A stretch of DNA of 64,000 bases from Hysterangium stoloniferum (GCA_015178975.1 WHVD01000076.1:186001-250000); one strand, 5' to 3'. Counted from the stretch's first letter, positions 43,715 through 55,077 are shown. Program-made: numbers and translations. The notes: generated from the sequence alone by a model not told the origin.

Positions 43715-44121
43715 TGTGAAGAGTGGTGGAAGTTCTGACCATTCTATATACAAAGAAATGAGTAGAAGGGGAGGAAGAATGATTCAAGTGGAGGCCTCGA
43801 CTGTTATAGTTCGAGGCCAGAAGTGTTCGTTAGCTCAGATAATGCTACCTATGTGGTAGCTGACATATGTATTACCCTGATCACCACTCGCTGTAGACCT
43901 AGTTTGTGTCTTACAAGTGGTGGTGCTTGGGTAAAAGTGTGTCTCTGTTTGTTTGGTGCTGAGTGCACCCACAAGTATACACAGAGCTTCGAACTAATGA
44001 AATGGTGCAATATTCAAAGAATATAAAGGATAGAAAAATATGAATAAAATGTGTAAAATATAAATAAAATAAAAGGAGTGTTTTACCACAATGAAACTGT
44101 GGTAAAAGCATACCCTTCACA
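43715..44121. mobile_element. Solo LTR TGTGAAG...CTTCACA, TSD CTCCT
   Basis: 407 bp with 7-bp inverted ends TGTGAAG/CTTCACA, flanked by CTCCT at 43710-43714 and 44122-44126. Removing it rejoins the transposase frame (ELWERVEE to EEWNKID). An end fragment of the same family is at about 30853-30889. Contains an inner hairpin GGCCTCGA...TCGAGGCC (43793-43822). Confidence 0.9.
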
Positions 44122-44604
44122 CTCCTCCACCCTCTCCCACAACTCCAGTATCCCTTTTGGTTCAATCTCATACTCCCCCAGCCTCCTCTTTACATGATCC
44201 CACAAGTGTTCAATGGGGTTGATGTCTGGAGACTGTGCTTGCCATGGGAGGACATTGAAATCATTATCTTGAAACCAACTTTGAGCCTTCTTGCAGGTAT
44301 ATTTGGGGTTATTATCTTGCTGGAAGATGACTTTGAGGCTGGCTTGAAGGTCCACCTCCATAATCTTGAGATAAAGGTCCCCATCAAGCCCCCAGCCTTT
44401 TTCCAGACCCATTTCCTTCTGTCTGACCCCAACTTGTTGATTTTGGTTTAATCAGACCACACCACAGTCCAATACTGATGTCCCACAGCAATGTCCATCC
44501 TTGCCTTTGTATGCTTCTTGCTGAGAAGAGGCTTTTTCTTCTTCACCACAGCCTTCATCCCAACCATATTGAGACTATTGTGCACAGTTTGGGTACAGAT
44601 GGAC

Positions 44605-44790
44605 TAGTATCTGCTGCAGGTGCAGACAGACACTAGAATGAGTGATGAGCAATAAACCATTACTGTATTGAAATCCACATGTACATAATATATACTGGAT
44701 GTGAGCAACAATGGGATGTGGACTACAATAGGATATGGACTACAATGGGATGTGGACAACAATAGAACTAATTATTACCAAATCACAGTG
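44605..44790. repeat. Small insertion shared (inverted) with 47040-47170
   Basis: Breaks the transposase between its HTH and catalytic parts. It contains GTGCAGACAGACACTAGAAT and repeated GGGATGTGGACTACAAT words. The minus-strand reading of 47040-47170 has the same CAGACAGACACTAGAAT and GGGATGTGGACAACAAT. Family unknown; ends not resolved. Confidence 0.45.
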
Positions 44791-44942
44791 TAGGGAGTCT
44801 CACTCCCTTACACTGGTTGATGACATTTCTATGAGCTTTGGCCACATCAACAGTAGTGTCAGCCTTCCCAGAGCTGATGAGATGCTGTGCATAGTGAATA
44901 TTGGTAGGGGAAAGCTTGGGGGGATGACCACCAATGGACTTA

Positions 44943-45614
44943 GGAGGGTGTTTATAATTACTATAATCTCAAATATTTACTAATAAAGTCTTATTTTTAC
45001 AAAACTCCATCTTTAAATAGTGATATCTATTCTGAAACAATTATATCATCAAAAAACAACCATCAGAAATAGTTCTCCATATTACATCTTATACAACCTA
45101 GTTATTTAACAAATTCCATTGTATATAATTTCCTTCCTTTTACAGATGCCTATTAATACTTTTATTAGTACTTTGTTTTTTAAAAGTTGTAATGAAGTTA
45201 TTTCCATGTAAAATATGTAAAATATTATTGGAAATTTTTCATACCACAGCTGTCTTTATTAAGTAAAACCCCCTATATATTCTGGGTATGTTGAATCAAG
45301 TAGAAATCTGTTTAGATTAACAGATCCATTCCGAAGTAATACATATGTATTTAGAGGTGCCAATGATATACATATGCATGGAATGGACTATCTAAAGGTA
45401 TCTATTTTTTAAAAGTATTAGTGTTTCAAACTACTAATTTTTTTTATTGTCTACTTGTGTCCGGAAAGATTCTTTAGTTTGTAATGTATGAGAGAGTTTA
45501 AAACTTTTTAAAAGTTTTAAAAACCAAATTATGTTTGAATCACATCCCAGATGTTTAAATGACCTTTAGAGTATATTAGAATTTGGTATACTTAATAGTT
45601 TTCAGATATCCTCC
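44943..45614. mobile_element. MITE, copy 1, TSD TTA
   Basis: 672 bp starting GGAGGGTGTTTATAATTACT and ending CAGATATCCTCC, flanked by TTA at 44940-44942 and 45615-45617. No coding content. An inverted copy is at 57399-58073. The 3-bp TTA target fits PIF/Harbinger-type elements. Confidence 0.88.
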
Positions 45615-46362
45615 TTAGAGAGATGACAATGATGCTTGGAGTGAAGTCTAGAGACTGTGCCAATGCCATGGCCAGTAGAAGCTGCAATGTGGCTAGCTGT
45701 ATGGCCAGCATCAAGCAGTGAGAGGATATGATTCTGGCTGGCAAGAGACAACGTGTGCATTTTGGGAATTGGGGCATTGCTAGTTGCTAAAGGCCATGTA
45801 TTTATACTCCAGCACAATGTGGTCATGTGAGATCACATGACATCATGTGATTTGGTTGATAGGACCCAGTTGAACAATCAACAAGGTGCTCTATACGATG
45901 CTACAGAACTGCTATGTATCATAGTTATGTGATGCGGTATATAAATGTATTAAAAAAAAAAAACAAGGTCACATGACTATAAGTGTTTATAGTCATCAAG
46001 GCTGCTGGCCAAAAACCCCTTCCAATGAGTCTCCTGTATATAAATATTTGCAGGATTTCCATATTTGGAGCTTATGTAATGAAATTGTATTTCCACAATT
46101 GATATACAATATGATAGAGCATGCTCACAAATACCTTTGATATTTTTGCATTTTTATCCTCTGAGTTATCAAGGATATACATATGTACATCTGAAGTACC
46201 AAATATTGGAAGGGTTTTTTGAGTCTATCTTGAGAGTGGGATGGAATGGCAAACCAATATCTTGACCTGATTGACTTTTCTGATATCTACCTTATGATCT
46301 TCGAATAATGATTGCATATACAATGTTGGAAAATAAAAAGAAATTTTATGTGTCTTTTTGAG

Positions 46363-46368
46363 TATAAA
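46363..46368 (+). promoter_or_regulatory. TATA box of the hydrophobin gene
   Basis: TATAAA 77-82 bp before the ATG at 46445. The end of the Tc1 element lies only 137 bp further upstream, so most upstream control sequence is transposon. Confidence 0.65.
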
Positions 46369-46444
46369 GGCCCGCGAGTGAACACAGTCCCCCACTTCAA
46401 CAACATACTTGAGCATTATATCGTCTTCTCCTCAATAAATCACA

Positions 46445-46919
46445 ATGAAATTTGTTCTTGCCATCCCCACTGTCTTCGGTCTCCTCGCTGCCGCAGAATC
46501 CATCCCTCTTTCTCAATGTAACACAGGTAGTTCCACTCCACTCCTCTAGCAATCCACTTTACTGAGAAGCCCTGCGACCTTAGGACCTCCAGAATCTTGC
46601 AAGAACGTTGCCACAGACAGCGACCCCATTAGTGCACTCCTGAAGCCGCTCAACATTGTCCTTGACGACCCCACTGTTATTGTTGGACTGGACTGCACTC
46701 CCCTCAATCTTTTGTAAGTTGTAGGGTAACATCATCATCATAATTTATCTGAATATTTCTTCACAGCGGAGGGGGAAAAGGGGCAGGCTATGTTCAACAC
46801 ACCGTATGCTGCAAGGACGTTGAGTTCAACAGTGTTGTGATTATTAAATTTCGATAAAGAAATACACCTTTTAATCGGAGATGTAGGTGAACGTTGGTTG
46901 CACTCCCATTTCCCTCTAG
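46445..46919 (+). CDS. Class I hydrophobin lacking Cys2 and Cys5
   Basis: Four exons: 46445-46526, 46584-46713, 46767-46833 and 46887-46919, with three 53-57 bp GT-AG introns in consistent phase, give a 103-residue protein. A signal peptide (MKFVLAIPTVFGLLAAA) is followed by QCNTGPPESCKNV, VGLDCTPLNL, GYVQHTVCCKDVEF and the typical ending VGCTPISL. Spacing fits C-X6-CC-X31-C-X13-C-X5-CC-X11-C, but the second Cys is Ser (TCT) and the fifth is Tyr (TAT). In hydrophobins these two normally pair. Hydrophobins are secreted and self-assemble at air/water surfaces of hyphae and spores. The frame, splice sites and promoter look intact, so this may be an expressed variant; early decay is the alternative. 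Confidence 0.85.
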
Positions 46920-47422
46920 GATCCCTTTCAGATAGGTTCTATATAGTTAAAGAGAAAGACAAGATGGAGGATCCAATGGACATTCCTTGTTGTGCTCCTT
47001 GTTGTGCTTCTTGTATACTACTTCTCACATCCATAGTTTTCAGAAGCTCTATTTTGGTAGTATTTGGTCCCATTGTTGTCCACATCCCATTGTTATACAC
47101 TAGTATATGTGAATTTTGAATAAAGTAATGATTTTGTGCCCCATCACATTCTAGTGTCTGTCTGCACCTGGGGGGAGATTCCATTCTTACAGTAAGCATT
47201 TTGTATTTATAATATGTAGGGGTTGGGGATCCCCATTTCGTCCTCGATAGCTATGTTAACATTTAATGCGTCACTTAACACTTTTAAATAGAAATTACAC
47301 TACTGAAATTTAGGTACATGTTGTGGGAAATAGAAATAAAATAATCTAGACTCTGAGACTTTTCATACATGTCTTTTTAATCCTACATTCTCACCTCCCA
47401 CGAAACAAAATATTCATGCCTT
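46920..47422. other. Intergenic, with a repeat near 47040-47170
   Basis: Between two convergent genes. Contains the inverted relative of 44605-44790 (CATCCCATTGTT ... TTCTAGTGTCTGTCTGCACC). The rest shows nothing recognisable. Confidence 0.5.
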
Positions 47423-48441
47423 TTACGCCTTCCACGATCTGAAGTTCACTATCCTGCCGAAGGTTTGGTTTGTTCCCCAAATCCCAGCGCGGAGACAGGC
47501 AAGTTGTATTGCTTGGGAGTGGTCCACGAAGAGGTTGACATCGACGCCATGGTTTTGGATGTACCACTCAAATACCTTTGGGTCGGCGGCCTCGAACATC
47601 AACTTGGTAAGAGGCAGGGAGTGGATGATAGACGAAAGAACATCTGTGTGGCACCGTTACTTTCCAAAATTAAAATCCCGAATGAGAGGAACAAACCTGT
47701 GCGCCACTCCACGACATTCTCGGTAATCCCCTCACTCTCAATCATTAACATTTCCGCTCCGGCATCGATCAATACCTTGCCCGCATCGATGAGCCCGCCG
47801 ACATCGGATGTTCCCGCTCGCTCCAAGTCAGTGATACTAGCATCCCCTCCAGCTCCCCATTGGATCCCTAGCTCCGGCTTTGCTTTCATACCTAAATTCT
47901 GGACGCATTGCACAAGCTCCGCCCAATCTTGCACGGGGAGAGACAGGAATCCAGTAGACAATTCAATAACATCGAACCCGAGATTCTTGCACTGCTTAAC
48001 ATATCTTTCGACATCGCGGACACGATCGTTGCTGGTAGCAAGGAGACGCTCCACAAAGCCGCCAGTGGAAACATATATGTCGTGCTTGTGTGCGATGTCG
48101 GTCATCTCGCGCACCACGTCCGCGGGCATCAGGGTGAATCCACCGCCGGCAAATTTCAGCCCATCAACCCATTGGCTGGCGATTTTGAGTGTGTCGGCGA
48201 GGACGGTTGGGCCGAATGCGGCGTTGTAGTATGGACCACGGATTTCGGTCACACCAAGACCGTGCGCCAGACGAGGCTTGGGGGGAAGCGGGTTTGATGC
48301 GATGAAGTCGAAGCCGGCCTTGCTTGTGGGAACGATAGCTTTACCAGACGCTTTATGAGAACCGAGACGAACAAATGCAGGAGGAATGCTAGTAAGCCGG
48401 GAGAGTAACGCTGGACGTAGAGCACCTTTCGAAAGGTTCAT
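47423..48441 (-). CDS. Phosphosulfolactate synthase / HSA32-like protein
   Basis: Two exons: 48441-47697 (745 bp) and 47643-47423 (221 bp), joined by a 53-bp intron (GTTTGT...CACACAG), give 321 residues. After a short, possibly targeting, N-terminus come PRLAHGLGVTEIRGPYYNAA, VDGLKFAGGGFTLMP, HKHDIYVSTGGFVERLL, LGFDVIELSTGFLSLP, KAKPELGIQWGAGGD and GAEMLMIESEGITENV, and exon 2 has KLMFEAADPKVFEWYI, VDVNLFVDHSQAIQLACLRA and GIWGT. These are the TIM-barrel blocks of the ComA family. The archaeal/bacterial enzyme makes phosphosulfolactate from PEP and sulfite; plant HSA32 is a thermotolerance protein. The role in fungi is unclear to me. The gene has no stops and is probably functional. Confidence 0.88.
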
Positions 48442-49380
48442 GATGGATTAGTTTTAAAACGACCAAAAGTCGATGGAGGGTTTAAACGCCCCGCAAGCGG
48501 CTCCTCCGTTTAGGCATCGCAGGACTCTGTGACGTCATGAATCAGGATGGGGCGTCGCACGGGATCAAATAATTATAGCGTTTCAATTTTTGAATACTCC
48601 GCTATATCTATAGAAGTTAAGATTTTTTGGCTAGACTATGGAAAATTTCTCTGGGCCGGAAAGGCCTCCTTCACTCTAGCTTTTGTCTGAAACGGACAAA
48701 TTCTTTTTTGGCATATAGCTTGCTGAACCGCCAAAGGCCGCCCAAAGGCCCGCCCCAACGTGTTCAGGGTGAGAAAGTATTTTCATTAGCGAGGGATTCC
48801 AAGCATTAGGCTCGGGTCGCTGCGGTTGGATGGTTCAGTCGATTGGTACCACTCGGCATGTCGGCGGTCAGATCTGGACGTTCACTGATGTGACCACTTC
48901 GGAAGAGCTGCCGGGCATATGTCCCCCAAACTCTCCTGCAGAATGAGGGGGGCTAATATTTATCGTGACGTATGGCCTTAGTTAACGCACAATGCGCGCT
49001 TCAGATATCGACTGATGCACTTGTCCAGCGCTGAATTGATGAAAATGAACAACATTGGTTTACAAACGTGGCTACAGAAACGTCAACAAGCAGCGTATCC
49101 CCCTTAACAACAGCGCCGTTATCGAGGCTATTCTCGGCAAATATGATATCCTTCTCCGTTGAGGATCTTGTAAACTTCAAACAGGTAATGCCCTGTCACA
49201 TCTCGTTCTGTCCAGTGCTGAAACACATCCTTACCTCCCTGCTAGGCCTCAAACTTCCTCTAGCCTTTCAAACCATCTAACCCACCAATGGCTGTCATGT
49301 CGCAAGTTTGTCAGACAGGTGAACTGAACATACACCCTTTGCAATGTGGAAGGACATCAAACTTATTACTGCTACTGCAA
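48442..49380. other. No supported gene
   Basis: About 0.9 kb upstream of the synthase-like gene. Short frames on the plus strand (48627-48809, 49068-49280) have no recognisable domain. The first 200 bp probably hold the divergent promoter. Confidence 0.5.
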
Positions 49381-49384
49381 ATCG

Positions 49385-49620
49385 AAGTGTGCAAACCTCG
49401 ACTGGCCACCTTGCACACAACATAACCACATCCTTACTGGCCACACACCCAAGTAATACATATCCTTTCATCCTTTGTTTCCACCATTGTTAGTGCCGAC
49501 ACTGATGCAATTTGGAAAGTCTGGGATCAGGACACATGACAGACAGCTGAGATGAGCATTGCAAGGACCCAAAATGGATTATGGATTACAGGGCTGGCTT
49601 GGGGAGATATATTATTGCTA
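49385..49620 (+). pseudogene. Possible WD40 (LIS1/PAC1-like) fragment
   Basis: Frame-shifted pieces read NLDWPPCTQHNHILTGHTP, FHPLFPPLLVSADTDA and WKVWDQDT, which resemble one WD repeat around GH...FHP...SAS.D.T.KVWD. The pieces are in different frames with stops. The match is short and uncertain. Confidence 0.3.
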
Positions 49621-50439
49621 TGTTTGTTGCAAAGCATTGAAACTTCTCATAAAATCATGAAATGTCAAGAATGATTATCAAAATTTGCAATCTCATGAGA
49701 ATATGAACTATTTGAGAGTACAGTGTGATAATCTAAATGTATTCTTTCATACCATTCCTTCTCCTAGCATTGCCTCCCTTCTCATCATCTGTGTTCAGTC
49801 CTTTGCTGTCAATTTGATCCACACACTGAAGAGCATACTTGGGTGGAGCTGGGCAGATCTGTCCTAATGTTTTGTTAATTCTGATTAAATGGATTATTAC
49901 TGGTCAAATAAATTTCCTAAACTTGTAGAAATATTCTCAGATATACCTAAACATACTAACCCTCACATATCCAAAGATGACATAATTTGGATGGGAATTG
50001 GTATCACAGTGAATATTTAAAGATAACCAATCATTGGGACAGTTTTGTCCCCTGCTCTTTTCACTGATTTTACTCTATCATAACATCCACTAGAGGGATG
50101 GAAAATTTCCAAAATAAATCATGTGACATATATTCAATGTTCTAATTGATATGTGACTGTCACAGTCACATTTCAACTATTTCTCTCATCATTAAAGCTA
50201 TTTCTCCTCTCAAAAGAGGATAGGCCATCCCTCTCCTCCAAAATGGACTCTTCAATAGGAATGTGGCCTCTATAATAGGTCTTAGAAAGTCTACTAATAT
50301 ATAGAATTGGTCAGGAGATGGACATGGACACATAAAACCTGAAAGGAGGATGTCCTTCCAAGCTTTCCCCTATTGATTAAAGGAGGATTATACATCAAAT
50401 CACCTCTGGCAAGTTAGATAATGCTCTCCAGGCCATTAT

Positions 50440-50960
50440 ATTGTGCAAAATTCATCCTTCCTTCAATCTCTGCAAGCATTCCCACTCCATTCCAACCCAT
50501 GCAGCCCCACACTATGATATTTCCACCTCCATATTTGACTGTAGATTAGGTTATCCTATCAGAAAGTGGTTCTCCAGCTTTCTTCCACACATATTGATGT
50601 CTATCTGACCCAATCTTATTGATATTGGTCTCATCAGACTACAAGACCCTTTTCCAATCATCCACAGTCTATTTTTGGTACTTGAAGACAAAGCTTCACC
50701 TGCCTTTCTATGTTGAGCGTTGAGCAAGGGCCTTTTTGCTTTGACTACAGGGTTTAAACCATGCTGTTTCAAGGTCCTCCTGACTTTTTTGGATGAGACA
50801 TAGGATTCATTGATGGACTTGATGAAGTGTGTGGCCTGGACAGCATTATCTAGCTTGCCAGAGGTGATTTGATGTATAATCCTCCTTTAATCAATAGGGG
50901 AAAGCTTGGAAGGACATCCTCCTTTCAGGTTTTATTTGTCCATGTCCATCTCCTGACCAA
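50440..50960 (-). pseudogene. Tc1 transposase, partial, in the fold-back element
   Basis: Minus-strand reading: PSKLSPID then a stop, [40 protein letters not shown] and VKAKRPLLNAQHRKAG, a frame slip, SDETNIN with YVWKKAGEPLSDRIT, a stop, then [20 protein letters not shown] and [15 protein letters not shown]. There it runs into the inverted arm, so the second catalytic aspartate, the glutamate and the C-terminus are missing. The element cannot encode an active enzyme. Confidence 0.85.
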
Positions 50961-51206
50961 TTATAATTATTAGTATACTTGCTAAGACCTATTATAGAGG
51001 CCATATTCCTATTGGAGAGTCCATTTTGGAGGAGAGGGATGGCCTATCCTCTTTTGAGAGGAGAAATAGTTGAAATGTGACTGTGACAGTCACATATCAA
51101 TTAGAACATTGAATATATGTCACATGATTTATTTTGGAATTTTTCCATTCCTCTAGTGGATGTTATGATAGAGTAAAATCAGTGAAAAGAGCAGGGGACA
51201 AAACTG

Positions 51207-52243
51207 TGTCAGGAACCAGAAAACCCGCCGGCCTCCAGGCCCCCGGACCCCATCCTACATGCTCCTGACCCTCTATATTGTATAGTAACAACTGGAGTTC
51301 CCACCGGAGCCCGCACGTTAGCTTGTTTATGCCTGACTCTCTGTATGTACCCCACCTGTCTGCACCTAACCCTCTATGTCTCATACACCAGTCCTTGGAC
51401 TCCACCATACATACACCCGACACTCTGTGTCTTATGTACCAGTCACCAGACTCTGACCGGACTCCTGGAACCCCTCTAACAGAGCATAGAACCCCACTCC
51501 TGTGATCTGTCTCTGCATCTCACACACCAGTCATTGGAAAACCCACTGGACTCCACCGGACCTCCTGCACATCAAGCCTGTCTATACCCAACACTATCTT
51601 GTGCACCAAGTCACCGGACTCTGACCGGACTTCTGGAACCCCTCTAACTGAGCCCTGCTCCAGTTATGGTTAAATGACCTGTCATGATTCATTCTCCGCT
51701 CCCGTTCTGTTCCGTCCCTAATTCCCAGTTTAGTATTTACTTGTTTCATTTTATGTTTAATAGTTCTGCCTCTCATTAATACTGGATTTGGTATTATTAC
51801 ATTTCACAGTCTATATAAGTCTGCTATATTCATGTACTTAGAATCCAGTTTCAATCTCGAACTAGTTTTCCCCTGAACAAGTTTGATCCTTGAACTGTCT
51901 CTAGTCCTCTTGTCTGTCTGCACACTCAATTCCCAGAACTCCCATGGAAACTCGGGAATCTATATCTTCCTGTATGCATTCTGTCAGCTCGAAATATGGA
52001 TGCCCGAATGAGTGTACAAGGGTGCAGCCTATAAGCTGAAGCCAAGTCCATCTCAGTCATTTCACCATACTTTCTGGTAATTATTCTGATACCACCGTTC
52101 CTTGTACTAATATCCCCGGAACCTTCCCGGGACCTATTACCCGGGGACTCCGTGGGACAATTCCCGGAAGCAAGTGTGTGTTCGGAATAGTTACCGGAAA
52201 CCTCCGCGGGACTATCCATGGAGCTTTGTTCAGGAACTTAACA
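51207..52243 (+). mobile_element. Solo LTR TGTCAGGAAC...ACTTAACA, TSD AACTG
   Basis: 1037 bp flanked by AACTG at 51202-51206 and 52244-52248, inserted in the right arm of the fold-back element. The left arm shows the uninterrupted sequence. Distantly related to the TGTTACGACCGG LTRs (same TATATAAG and CCAGT start region). R/U5 core at 52031-52043 with stem ATGGAT (51996-52001) / GTCCAT (52046-52051). Confidence 0.93.
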
Positions 52244-52465
52244 AACTGTCCCAATGATTGGTTATTTCTAAATATTCACTGTGATACCAATTCCCATCCG
52301 AATTATGTCATCTTTGGATATGTGAGGGTTAGTATGTTCAGGTATATCTGAGAATAGTTCCACAAGTTTAGGAAATGTATTTGACCAGTAATAATCCATT
52401 TAATCAGAATTAAAAAAGCATTGGGAATATAGTAGCAGTAGTTAAGCAAATTAGAGGCAACTGCT

Positions 52466-52785
52466 GGGGCCCATAACCTGTAAGAATATACAACGGGTTT
52501 TCATGTGGGTGAGGGGGTGACAAAGCCCCTTAACTAGAATACAACCAATGACTAAGCTACTGTACAGTATGAGACCATAAAGCTCAACAGCTTGCAACAT
52601 ATCCTAATAAATCCCAACAGTATATACAATAGTAGGCTCATGTATATACATTCACTTGATTACTTAGGTGCTGGGGGTGTCAGGGAGCTATGCCCAAGAA
52701 CACAGGCCAGAGGAACTTTTATGTCTCAGGTCATATTACCTCTGATCAGGAAAAGCAGCAATGGTGTTTTCCTCACTTTCCAACA
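52466..52785 (-). mobile_element. Copia-type LTR with primer site on one side and pol end on the other
   Basis: LTR 52479-52785 (307 bp), minus orientation TGTTGGAAAG ... CTTACA. GGTTATGGGCCCC (minus) lies at 52466-52478, so an element leader should extend left. To the right, GGTGAGGAGGTG and a Copia RNase H end precede it. It therefore serves as the 3' LTR of one element and carries the 5'-LTR neighbour of another. Confidence 0.8.
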
Positions 52786-52844
52786 CACCTCCTCACCAAT
52801 GCTTTTCTGCCACTGTCCTATTGCAGACCAAGCAGTTTTCATAG

Positions 52845-54622
52845 TCACATAAATTGTGGACCTTCCAGGGCCTTAGTTAATATGTCAGCTATGTTATCTT
52901 TTGTGGAAATGTACTTTAGTGCCAGCTCATTTGATCCAGTACATTCCTGAAGGAAATAATACTTTATATCTATATGTTTGACTTGATTGTGTAGTAGTGG
53001 GTCTTCTGGGAGGCATATGGCTGCATTGTTGTTGCAGTGGATCATAGTGGGGCCATTAATGGGTATATTAATGCCTAGTAATGTCCATAGCCATGCATTT
53101 TCCTTTGCTGTAGAGAAGGTGCTATACTCTGCCTTGCATGATGACACAGCCACTGTTTTCTGTTTTCTGGCAGACCAAGATAAAACACCCAAGCCTAAAG
53201 AAAAGGAAAACTCCCTTACATTGCAATGTGTATCAGGGCAATTGGCCCAGTCAAAATCACTGTACCCATGGAGAGTAAGGGCATCAGGGCCACCAAGGTG
53301 GAGCTGTAGGTTCCAGGTACCCTTGAGGTATCAGACCACATGAACAGCAGCATTCCAATGTGTGAAGGAGTAACAGTCAAGAAATTGGGAGAGTTGTTGT
53401 ACACCATAAGAGATGTCTGGGCACATCGAGATGGGGAGGTAAAGGAGAGATCCTACCAGAGAATGATAAGGGAACTTAGCAAGGGATGATTTGTCATCTG
53501 CAGTGAGAGTTGCATGATCCACATAGCACAGTTTGAGCCCTGGGGCCATGGGCACAGAAAGAGGGGTAGCATTGCTCTGCCCAAATTGGGTGACAATATG
53601 GTCAATGAGGGCCTTCTCAGAAAGCCAAACCACATTACAATTGCAATCCCACTCCACAGCAATGCCCATGATGAATTGTGCTTCAATAGTCCAAGCTTGT
53701 CTCAGTTGCACTTTAAAGGTTTTATTAACAGCCTTGGTTGATGCTATAGACAGAAAATCTTCCACATGGACAGTGGCAGTAACTGTGCCTAAATTGTCCA
53801 TTCTGTAGTAGATGAAGGGGCTCACAAGATAACTGGTGGAAACCCCATGAGCATGTGGTCATGCATGGTACAGCTCCACATGTGGCCAGCTTGTTTCATA
53901 CCATAAAGTCCCCACACCAATTTCTACACCCAGTCTTCCTTCCCCACCTCCTCAAACCCTTCGGGTTGAAACATATATTGTGTCTCCTTCTCTGGGAGGA
54001 GTCTGTACAGGAAAGCAGTCTTAATGTTGATCTGTTGTGTGTCCCAACCCAGATGACTGAAATGTGAAGTATGTAATATATGCCATGACTCCATGTGAGT
54101 GGTAGTAGAGGTATTTTTTCTGTAGTCACATCCATAAACTTGTTTGAAGCCCTGAAATACAAGTTGGGTCTTGCACCAATAGACTACACTGTTGGTGTCC
54201 CATTTGACATGGAAGACTGGCTTCCCTTGGTGAATTTGCTGGCCAGTGGGGACTTCTGATCATGGTACTAGAATGTAGACCCCCATGGACTTAAGGGAGT
54301 CCAGCTCATCTTGAAAGCTCTTTCACCAATCCAAGCCATGGATAGAAGATGGGACCTCCTCCCAAGTGTGGGGGTCAGGTTCAAAATCATCCAAGTGAGT
54401 GGCTCTGTCCAAATAGGATATGGCTGCAAGTATATCCTCCTGATGGGAAAGGTCAAGAGTTGTGGTTGGTATGTTGGGGGCAGATGGACTAGCAGCAGGC
54501 TTGGTGTGCTAGTGAAGGTGTTGTATGTCTTGATGATGTTGTTCCCTCTGGGACCAAACACGAGCCACACTATCTAGGGAGTGTGGGATAGCTGTTGCCA
54601 ACCATGAGGGATTATCAATGGG
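52845..54622 (-). pseudogene. Copia RT and RNase H relic (second family)
   Basis: RNase H (52845-53192) has VLSWSARKQKTVAVSSCKAE, IHCNNNAAICLPEDPLLHNQ and NIADILTKALEG. RT (53331-53825) has TATVHVEDFLSIAS, in which the usual DD pair is ED. Further upstream, in shifted frames to about 54600, are QGKPVFHVKWDTN, FKQVYGCDYRKNTS, INIKTAFLYRLLPEKE and MFQPEGFEEVGKEDW. Several stops are present. The integrase and Gag are missing because the LTR of element B begins at 54623. Confidence 0.85.
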
Positions 54623-55077
54623 TGTTACGACCGTGTCGCAACCCTATCGGCCCCGAGGTTATCGCCACTTATCAACATTCTCAAGTCACCACTTTGGAAA
54701 CCATCGGCCCCCGAAGCTGACATATGTTTTCGCGATGATCAAACTCCGTTTACGCCCACGTCAAAATAACTTGTATTGTCTGGTTAAACTTTTGATACGT
54801 CCCTTTTATTATGTTGATCCGTTCAATCCTATGTTTCACATATGTTTATCTATATTTGTAGTCCTTGAAATATTTCCTTGTATCGTAATTCCACTCTCGG
54901 TTATCATCGGCCTCTGAACTAATCATAAACTTCCCGTTCCTAGTCAAGCTTATTGTTAATACCGTTTTCCGCCCTTCTCCCTGTTAGTATTTTCTAGACA
55001 CCTGTTACTTGTATATGAACCCGCTGTAGTTGTAGTTACTAGGCAATCAGAATATCGACTTATGTAGAATACCCTCA
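54623..55077 (+). repeat. Element B: truncated A-type LTR
   Basis: Starts TGTTACGACCGTGTCG and follows the A-type LTR to just past AATCAGAATAT (about 55045), then breaks at ACCCTCAG and continues directly into RT sequence. R/U5, the primer site, gag and protease are deleted. It keeps the uninterrupted TCTGGTTAAACTTTTG that is the empty site of MITE copy 2. Confidence 0.85.

Larger units (their letters stand above)
43605..45780 (-). pseudogene. Tc1 transposase in pieces
   Basis: From the N-terminus: HTH part SLASQNHILSLLDAGHTASH with HIAASTGHGIGTVSRLHSKH (about 45760-45615); after the MITE, HPPKLSPTNIHYAQHLISSG and KADTTVDVAKAHRNVINQC (44940-44810); after another break, KKKKPLLSKKHTKARMDIAV and YWTVVWSD (44590-44440), where a TGA replaces the residue after the first catalytic aspartate; then FQQDNNPKYTCKKAQSWF and LPWQAQSPDINPIEHLWDHV (44412-44150), which carry the second aspartate and the glutamate; and, after the solo LTR, EEWNKIDTEVCQKLIESMPR to the stop at 43605. 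All DDE blocks are recognisable, but the gene is dead. Confidence 0.88.
43372..46225 (-). mobile_element. Tc1/mariner element with ~200-bp terminal repeats, multiply interrupted
   Basis: The left terminal repeat starts CAGTGACTCAAAAAACCC at 43372 after TA and runs to about 43581. The right one spans about 46008-46225 and is followed by TA, lacking only the outermost CAGT bases. Each repeat has AAAAAACCCTTCCAAT at its outer end and the same word inverted at its inner end. Inside are the transposase remains (minus strand), a solo LTR (43715-44121), a MITE (44943-45614) and a further small insertion near 44605-44790. Confidence 0.88.
49875..52413. mobile_element. Fold-back Tc1-type element with ~560-bp inverted arms
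   Basis: The left arm (49875 to about 50437) is matched in inverted form by about 50825-51206 plus 52249-52413, the two right-arm parts being separated by a solo LTR. Outer ends are TTAATTCTGATTAAATGG and its complement. The ~390-bp centre carries transposase sequence. The left arm includes an inverted duplicate of the transposase start. Confidence 0.85.

Noticed and set aside
48800..48910. tRNA-like stretch (GGTTGGATGGTTCAGTCG)
   Set aside because: I could not fold it into a cloverleaf with a matching acceptor stem and B box.
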